Of a stretch of DNA of 5,745 bases, positions 1 to 5,745 are shown piece after piece. The number at the start of each line of letters is the position of its first letter. Positions within the stretch are counted from its first letter, which is position 1. The DNA comes from Methylobacterium sp. Its GTDB lineage: Bacteria > Pseudomonadota > Alphaproteobacteria > Rhizobiales > Beijerinckiaceae. The position numbers were made by a program, and so were the translations under genes. The notes under the pieces are model-generated. The model worked only from the letters and a program-made list of their open reading frames with translations. It did not search any database and was not told the origin of the DNA. The DNA lies in contig JADCCH010000098.1 of assembly GCA_020252865.1 (NCBI GenBank), positions 1-5,745 of the forward strand. The letters run 5' to 3'.

Positions 1-125
1 TCCCCTTCGATGACATGACGACCCCGCAGGAGATCGCGCGGCTCGCGGCCACGGCCATCGGCCTGCCCAACAATGCGGTCGTCGCGGAGATGCTTGTGAA
101 CTGCCGCCTTGAGGATACGTTGTAA
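1..125 (+). CDS. C-terminal end of a probable short-chain dehydrogenase/reductase (partial)
   Basis: A reading frame enters from the left edge (first full codon at 3-5) and stops at TAA 123-125, giving 40 visible residues. They begin PFDDMTTPQEIARLAA and end NAVVAEMLVNCRLEDTL. The pattern of an acidic/Thr-Pro-x-Glu-(I/V)-Ala helix, a short Leu-Pro turn and a hydrophobic Val-x-Glu-hydrophobic strand matches the C-terminus of classical SDR enzymes of the YdfG/NADP-dependent type, where this region closes the Rossmann fold. The nucleotide-binding and catalytic Ser-Tyr-Lys motifs lie outside the window, so the assignment is by resemblance of the tail only and the substrate is unknown. Only 43 bases separate it from the next start codon and I see no terminator between them, so co-transcription with the transporter is plausible. 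Confidence 0.55.
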   Translation, partial: PFDDMTTPQEIARLAATAIGLPNNAVVAEMLVNCRLEDTL

Positions 126-155
126 CCCAAGGGCGGCGCGAGACTGCCAGAAACG

Positions 156-161
156 AAGGAG
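156..161 (+). promoter_or_regulatory. Ribosome binding site of the solute-binding protein gene
   Basis: AAGGAG lies 7 bases before the ATG at 169. It decides the start: an in-frame ATG at 109 would sit inside the upstream gene and add 20 mostly Arg/Lys-rich residues in front of an otherwise perfect signal peptide. No convincing promoter is visible in the 43-base gap. Confidence 0.8.
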
Positions 162-168
162 AGACAGG

Positions 169-1719
169 ATGAGGAAATCATGGCTTCTGGGGAGCGCGAT
201 CGCGACTCTCCTGTGTGCGGGGCCGGCGCTCGCGCAGAAAACGACGCTGGTCGTGGGCATGCAGACGCAGGATGCGGGCGTGCTCGATCCGCATCTCAAT
301 TCCGGCACGCCCGGCAAGGCGCTGATGAACTGGATGTTCAACGGCCTTGTGCGCATCAAGCCGGGTCAGGCCTCGCCGGACCAAATCGAGCCCGATATCG
401 CCGAGAGCTGGACCTCCTCGCCCGATGGCAAGGAATGGACCTTCAAGCTGCGCCAGGGCGTGCAATGCCACCATGATGGCGGCGAATTCACCTCGGAAGA
501 TGCGGTCTACTCGCTGAACCGCGCCGCCACGAAGGACACCTCCACCTTCTCCTCGGATTATGCCGCCTTCGACAAGGTGGAGGCGGTGGACAAATACACC
601 GTCAGGATCATGCTGAAGAACGCCATTCCGAGCCTGCTGGGGCAGGTGATGAACTACCACGGCGGCAACATGGTGTGCAAAAAGGCCGCCGAGGCCCTGG
701 GCAAGGATGGCTTCGGCAAGAAGCCGGCCGGCACCGGCCCCTTCATGTTCGCGGAATATGTGCCGCAGCAATATGTGAAGCTCGTGGCGAACCCGAAATA
801 CTTCCGCGGCGAACCGAAGCTCAAAGAGATCCTCTATCGCTTCATCCCTTCCGACGCCGCGCGTGACCTCGCGTTGCAGGCCGGCGAGATCGACCTGATG
901 ATCGGCCGGCAGGAGCAGGCCTGGGTGGATCGCACCGCCCGAACGCCGGGCCTCAGGGTCGTGGCCTTCGGTCCGGCCGAAATGTCGGTCATCCACCTCA
1001 ACATGACCCAGCCGCCGCTCGACAACATCAAGGTGCGGCAGGCCATCGCCCATGCGATCAACCGTGCGGGCATCCAGCAGTTCCGTGGCACGGCGATCTC
1101 GCGGCAGGCGGTGTCCGTGGTGCCTTCGGGCTATTTCGGCACGCATGAAACCGCGCCGCTCCTGCCGCATGATCTCAACAAGGCGAAGGCGCTTCTCACC
1201 GAAGCCGGCTTCCCCAACGGCATCACGCTGAAGGCGATCCACACCACCCTGCCGGGCATGATGGGCTTCATGGAGGCAACCCAGGCCCAACTGAAGCGCG
1301 CAGGCATCAATCTCGACATCACACCCGTGGAACACCCGACCTTCCATCAGCAGATCCGGCAGGATCTCTCGCAGGTCGTGCATTTCCAGGCGGCGCGCTT
1401 CCCCATCGCGGATGTCTATCTGACGCAGTTCTTCCATTCGCGCTCGATCGTGAAAACGCCAACGGCCGTGACCAACTTCTCGCATTGCAGGGTCGCGGAT
1501 GCGGAAATCGATGCCGCCCGCACCGAGCAGGACCAGGCGAAGCAGGTGGCGCTCTGGAAGACCGCGCAGGAAAAGATCATCGCCGAGGTCTGCGCCGTGC
1601 CGGTGAACGAGATGCTGATGCTCTGGGCCTATCGGGACAATCTCGACCTTGGCTATGAGCTGAAGGGCTCGCTGAACCTCGGCCCGCCGGTGACCGAGAA
1701 CACGCGCTTCACGCGTTGA
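169..1719 (+). CDS. ABC transporter periplasmic solute-binding protein, family 5 (Dpp/Opp/GsiB-like)
   Basis: This is the periplasmic receptor that captures the solute and presents it to the permease pair encoded downstream. The 516 aa length is close to that of E. coli GsiB and DppA. Residues 1-22 form a Sec signal peptide (MRK, hydrophobic core, Ala-Leu-Ala before Gln23). Cys16 is preceded by TLL and does not make a lipobox, so a soluble periplasmic protein is expected rather than a lipoprotein. Family-5 hallmarks are the Leu-Asp-Pro-His start of lobe I (39-42), the stretch at 78-118 containing AESW, SPDGKEWTFKLRQGV and FTSEDAVYSLNR, GTGPF (188-192) and VRQAIAHAINR (299-309). Four Cys remain after processing (100, 170, 440, 475), so disulfides are possible. 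Arg410 appears to align with the DppA aspartate that binds the peptide N-terminus, so a standard free-amine peptide ligand is doubtful. The family is firm; the substrate is not known. Confidence 0.95.
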   Translation: MRKSWLLGSAIATLLCAGPALAQKTTLVVGMQTQDAGVLDPHLNSGTPGKALMNWMFNGLVRIKPGQASPDQIEPDIAESWTSSPDGKEWTFKLRQGVQCHHDGGEFTSEDAVYSLNRAATKDTSTFSSDYAAFDKVEAVDKYTVRIMLKNAIPSLLGQVMNYHGGNMVCKKAAEALGKDGFGKKPAGTGPFMFAEYVPQQYVKLVANPKYFRGEPKLKEILYRFIPSDAARDLALQAGEIDLMIGRQEQAWVDRTARTPGLRVVAFGPAEMSVIHLNMTQPPLDNIKVRQAIAHAINRAGIQQFRGTAISRQAVSVVPSGYFGTHETAPLLPHDLNKAKALLTEAGFPNGITLKAIHTTLPGMMGFMEATQAQLKRAGINLDITPVEHPTFHQQIRQDLSQVVHFQAARFPIADVYLTQFFHSRSIVKTPTAVTNFSHCRVADAEIDAARTEQDQAKQVALWKTAQEKIIAEVCAVPVNEMLMLWAYRDNLDLGYELKGSLNLGPPVTENTRFTR

Positions 1720-1728
1720 AGCCGATCC

Positions 1729-1757
1729 GGGCGGGCCAGAGGGTCCGCCCTTTCTTT
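1729..1757 (+). terminator. Intra-operon hairpin with T-rich tail (probable attenuating terminator)
   Basis: Bases 1729-1737 (GGGCGGGCC) pair with 1742-1750 (GGTCCGCCC) as a 9-bp stem with a single G-U pair (1735/1744) and an AGAG loop. TTTCTTT follows directly at 1751-1757. This has the form of an intrinsic terminator, with a T tract interrupted by one C. It starts 9 bases after the binding-protein stop codon and ends 20 bases before the permease start, so full termination would cut off the transporter. Partial termination, or protection of the upstream mRNA 3' end, is the usual reading of such a hairpin after a binding-protein gene and would raise the ratio of binding protein to membrane components. 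Confidence 0.7.
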
Positions 1758-1777
1758 CCCGGGGGTTCAGGGCCGGA

Positions 1778-2716
1778 ATGGGCGCCTTTCTCGTCAAGCG
1801 TCTGATGTTCGCGGTTGTCACGCTGTTTGCCGTGCTGACGCTGGTGTTCATCGTCATCCGCATCGTGCCGGGCGATCCGGCTCTGGTGATCCTCGGCGAT
1901 CAGGCGGATGCCGCCGCCATTGCCGCCCTGCAGAAACGCCTCGGGATCGACCGGCCGCTCTTCGAGCAATACATCTCCTTCCTCGCCGGTGCCGTGCGCG
2001 GTGACTGGGGCACGTCGCTGGTCACCGGCCGGCCGGTTCTGGCCGAGGTGATGGCCGTGCTGCCCTGGACGCTTGAACTCACGGCGGTGTCGCTGGTTCT
2101 GGGTGCGGCCATCGGCGTGCCGCTCGGGGCATGGGCCGCGATCAACCGCAACCGCATGCCAGATTATTTCACCCGCATCCTCTCGTTGATCGGCTTGTCC
2201 TTCCCGCCCTTCGTCTCGGCGATCCTGCTGCTGATCGGTTTCGCGCTTGCCCTGCGCTGGTTCCCGGTCATCAGTTCCAATCGCGGCACGCCATGGGAAT
2301 GGTTCCAGTCCATCGCGCTGCCGGCGATCAATCTCGGGCTGATCATGGCGGCCTACATCACGCGCGTGACGCGTTCGGCCATGCTGGAGGTGATGCAGGA
2401 AGATTACGTGCGCACCGCCCGCGCCAAGGGCGTTCCATGGCGGGTGATTGTCTGGCGGCACGCCTTGCGCAACGCGCTGATCCCGGTGGTGACGATCGTC
2501 GGGCTCTATCTCTCGATCCTCATCGGCAATTCGGTGCTGACGGAGATCGTCTTCAACCGGCCCGGCCTCGGAAAGCTGATCATCGGGGCGTTGAGCCAGC
2601 GCGATTACATGATGCTGCAGGGCATGATGGTGATCTACACGCTGATCGTGGTGGTGGTGAACATGCTGACGGATATCGTTTATGCGATCGTCGATCCAAG
2701 GGTGAAGCTCTCATGA
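1778..2716 (+). CDS. ABC transporter permease, DppB/GsiC type
   Basis: This is one of two inner-membrane subunits that form the import channel. The protein is 312 aa, normal for the DppB/GsiC branch. Residues 9-30 form the first membrane helix, followed by the PGDPA motif (31-35), LGIDRPLFEQY (55-65) and RGDWGTS (74-80), all typical of the external loop after helix 1 in this family. Further hydrophobic segments lie at about 98-121, 134-160, 181-198, 233-253 and 283-305. The cytoplasmic EAA loop that docks onto the ATPase is clear at about 204-237, with EDYVRTARAKG at 208-218. The chain ends with VDPR at 305-308. The ATG at 1778 has only a weak ribosome site (AGGG at 1769-1772), and I see no upstream in-frame start codon back to the hairpin. 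It overlaps the next gene by 4 bases (ATGA). Substrate specificity cannot be read from this subunit. Confidence 0.96.
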   Translation: MGAFLVKRLMFAVVTLFAVLTLVFIVIRIVPGDPALVILGDQADAAAIAALQKRLGIDRPLFEQYISFLAGAVRGDWGTSLVTGRPVLAEVMAVLPWTLELTAVSLVLGAAIGVPLGAWAAINRNRMPDYFTRILSLIGLSFPPFVSAILLLIGFALALRWFPVISSNRGTPWEWFQSIALPAINLGLIMAAYITRVTRSAMLEVMQEDYVRTARAKGVPWRVIVWRHALRNALIPVVTIVGLYLSILIGNSVLTEIVFNRPGLGKLIIGALSQRDYMMLQGMMVIYTLIVVVVNMLTDIVYAIVDPRVKLS

Positions 2717-3599
2717 GCCACTCGATCCACGACGCCCCCGCCGCTTCGCCCAGCCGCTATCGCTGGCTTACGACGACCATCCGTGCCTTCAACGCCAACA
2801 AGACCTCGTGGCTCGGCCTCGCGGTGTTCGTGATCGTCCTGCTGCTTGCGATCCTCGCGCCCTGGATTTCCCCGCATGATCCGGTGGAGCAGGATGTCTT
2901 CTCGAAGCTGAAGCCGCCCTTCGAAACTTACTATCTCGGCACGGATTATTACGGCCGCGACATCCTCTCGCGGCTGCTTCATGGTGCGCGCATCTCGCTG
3001 GTGATCGGCATCGCCTCCACGGCGATCGCACTGGTCATCGGCTCTGCCATCGGCATCATCGCCGGCTGGTATGGCGGGCGGCTCGACATCATCGTGATGC
3101 AGATGATGGACATGCTGCTCGCGTTCCCCTCGCTCATCCTCGGGCTCATCCTCGTGGCGATGCTCGGCCCCTCGGTGACGAATATCGTGATCGCGATCGC
3201 CATCACCTCCATCCCTTCCTTCGCCCGCATCGCCCGCGCACCGACCATCGCCATCAAGGAGCGCGAGTTCATTGATGCCGGGCGCTCGCTGGGCTTCTCC
3301 GATGCGCGGCTGATGCTGCGCCACGTGCTGCCGAACATCTTCCCGGAAATCCTCGTGATGGGTTCGCTCTGGCTCGCCAGCGCCATCCGCACGGAGGCAT
3401 CGCTGGCCTTTGTCGGTCTCGGCGTGAAGCCGCCGATCCCCACCTGGGGCGGGATGATCCGCGAGGGCTTCGAGAACATCCTCGACAGCTACTGGCTTGT
3501 GCTTGCGCCGAGCATCGCGATCCTCGTCGTGGTCTTTGCGCTGAACATCCTCGGCGATGGTCTGCGCGACGCCATCGACCCCAAGCTGAAGGGCGAGCG

Positions 3600-3603
<4 letters not shown>
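2713..3603 (+). CDS. ABC transporter permease, DppC/GsiD type
   Basis: This is the second channel subunit, expected to pair with the DppB-type permease. The protein is 296 aa, as usual for DppC/GsiD. It has a cytoplasmic N-terminal tail of about 30 residues, a first membrane helix at about 33-51 and ISPHDP at 52-57. The family signature LGTDYYGRD is at 75-83, followed by GARISL and further helices from about residue 96. The EAA loop is at about 181-212 with [12 protein letters not shown] at 183-194. Other hallmarks are [14 protein letters not shown] (233-246) and the C-terminal [15 protein letters not shown] (280-294). The frame stays open upstream to 2131, but that stretch lies over the first permease gene in another frame. 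The ATG at 2713 is chosen because it overlaps the preceding TGA (ATGA, 2713-2716), has AAGGG at 2698-2702 and gives the family length. The overlap implies translational coupling. Confidence 0.96.
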
Positions 3604-5417
<1,814 letters not shown>

Positions 5418-5441
5418 GGAACAGACGAATCGCGCGGAAGC

Positions 5442-5487
5442 AGGAGGAGAAATGGCGCGCGTGAGAGGATGGAGCCGGCAAACGTGA
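5442..5487 (+). other. Strong Shine-Dalgarno motif with an 11-codon frame (possible leader or remnant)
   Basis: AGGAGG at 5442-5447 precedes an ATG at 5452 by four bases. The frame encodes MARVRGWSRQT and stops at TGA 5485-5487, 34 bases after the ATPase stop codon. I recognise no function. It could be a chance purine-rich motif, a tiny translated frame, or the start of a gene that was lost or frameshifted. The short spacing and very short product argue against a conventional gene. The rest of the 5418-5601 spacer holds only two small hairpins (5506-5518 and 5521-5533, 5-bp stems with 3-base loops) without T tracts, so no clear terminator separates the converging genes. Confidence 0.25.
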
Positions 5488-5601
5488 TGTGCTTGTTCTT
5501 CGCTGCTGCCGGGGGCAGGACCGATGAAATCGGGTGTGAAGCTGGTTTTCGGCGGGCTGAGGCAGGATGGCGATAACCGGGTTTTTCCTGCTGATCCATA
5601 T

Positions 5602-5745
5602 TCAGCGTTTCACGCTGCGCGCGATCTGGTCTGCGATCAGCCGCGCAGAGGATGCCGGCTGCTCGACAGCGAGGAGATGTGCGGCGGGGTTCAGGACAGC
5701 AAGGCGCGCATGGCGAAGCTGGTCGCGCAGGAATTCAGACATCGA
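5602..5745 (-). CDS. C-terminal end of an alpha/beta hydrolase (partial)
   Basis: Read on the - strand, a frame enters from the right edge (first full codon 5745-5743) and ends at TGA (5604-5602), giving 47 residues. They include HARLAVLNPAAHLLAVEQP and then a helix ending in IARSVKR. This is the usual tail of alpha/beta-fold hydrolases of the 3-oxoadipate enol-lactonase/haloperoxidase type: a strand, then the catalytic-triad His in a small-small-His-hydrophobic context (codon at 5679-5677), then Glu-x-Pro and the closing helix. The nucleophile and the acidic residue lie outside the window, so the substrate cannot be named. An in-frame ATG at 5742-5740 is probably internal, because a 46-residue product would lack most of the fold. 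The gene converges on the transporter operon and ends 184 bases from the ATPase stop. Confidence 0.7.
   Translation of the reverse strand, partial: SMSEFLRDQLRHARLAVLNPAAHLLAVEQPASSARLIADQIARSVKR

Noticed and set aside
109..168. In-frame ATG at 109 as start of the binding protein
   Set aside because: It lies inside the upstream gene, lacks a ribosome site and would bury the signal peptide behind 20 basic residues; the ATG at 169 has AAGGAG at proper spacing.
190..225. Possible lipoprotein signal at Cys16 of the binding protein
   Set aside because: The preceding residues are Thr-Leu-Leu, and the position just before Cys is Leu rather than Gly, Ala or Ser; a signal peptidase I site (Ala-Leu-Ala) follows at residue 22.
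178..1863. 561-codon open frame on the - strand across the binding-protein gene
   Set aside because: It is rich in Arg, His and Gly with no recognisable domain and mirrors a gene with a firm family match. Long antisense frames are common in GC-rich coding DNA.
2131..2712. Upstream extension of the DppC-type permease frame
   Set aside because: The added residues are the first permease gene read in another frame and are low-complexity Arg/His/Asp text; the ATGA overlap at 2713 gives the normal family length.
5506..5533. Two adjacent mini-hairpins (CTGCC/GGCAG and CCGAT/ATCGG)
   Set aside because: Each has a 5-bp stem and 3-base loop without a following T tract on either strand, too weak to call a terminator or regulatory RNA.
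5562..5591. Inverted pair GCAGGA / TCCTGC as a terminator for the converging genes
   Set aside because: The stem is only 6 bp with an 18-base loop and has no T tract after it in the + direction. In the - direction five bases of A/T inside the loop do not form a tail. Chance pairing is likely.
5524..5745. + strand frame beginning MKSGVKLVFGG and open to the window end
   Set aside because: Most of it is antisense to the alpha/beta hydrolase tail, which has a recognisable catalytic-His context; this frame matches nothing I know and has only a loose ribosome site.

Overview
The window is GC-rich and tightly packed, and reads as ordinary chromosomal sequence from an alphaproteobacterium, most likely of the Hyphomicrobiales (Rhizobiales) type. 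That placement rests on codon choice and the general look of the proteins; no taxonomic marker is present. The core is one complete ABC importer of the peptide/nickel/opine/glutathione (Dpp/Opp/Gsi) family, all on the + strand.

Layout. Positions 1-125 hold the last 40 codons of an upstream + strand gene whose C-terminus resembles a short-chain dehydrogenase/reductase (SDR). After 43 bases comes a periplasmic family-5 solute-binding protein (169-1719, 516 aa, clear signal peptide). A GC-rich hairpin followed by a T-rich tract lies in the 58-base gap after it (1729-1757). Next are a DppB/GsiC-type permease (1778-2716), a DppC/GsiD-type permease (2713-3603) and a double ATPase of GsiA type with two complete nucleotide-binding domains in one chain (3600-5417). 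The last three genes overlap by ATGA at both junctions. A 184-base spacer (5418-5601) follows, with a strong Shine-Dalgarno motif leading into an 11-codon frame. From 5602 to the window end, on the - strand, is the C-terminal part of an alpha/beta hydrolase that converges on the transporter operon.

How the genes work together. The binding protein captures a solute in the periplasm and delivers it to the heterodimeric DppB/DppC-type channel. The fused ATPase drives import. The hairpin is placed where partial termination would give more binding protein than membrane components. The flanking SDR and alpha/beta hydrolase are small-molecule enzymes, so the importer may feed a catabolic pathway rather than simple peptide uptake. 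In a by-eye alignment, the acidic residue that binds the peptide amino terminus in E. coli DppA is replaced by arginine in this binding protein.

I found no undescribed biological system, CRISPR array, RNA gene, insertion sequence or phage element. The points worth a second look are the attenuator-like hairpin, the ligand-site substitution, the small frame after the ATPase and the catabolic neighbourhood.
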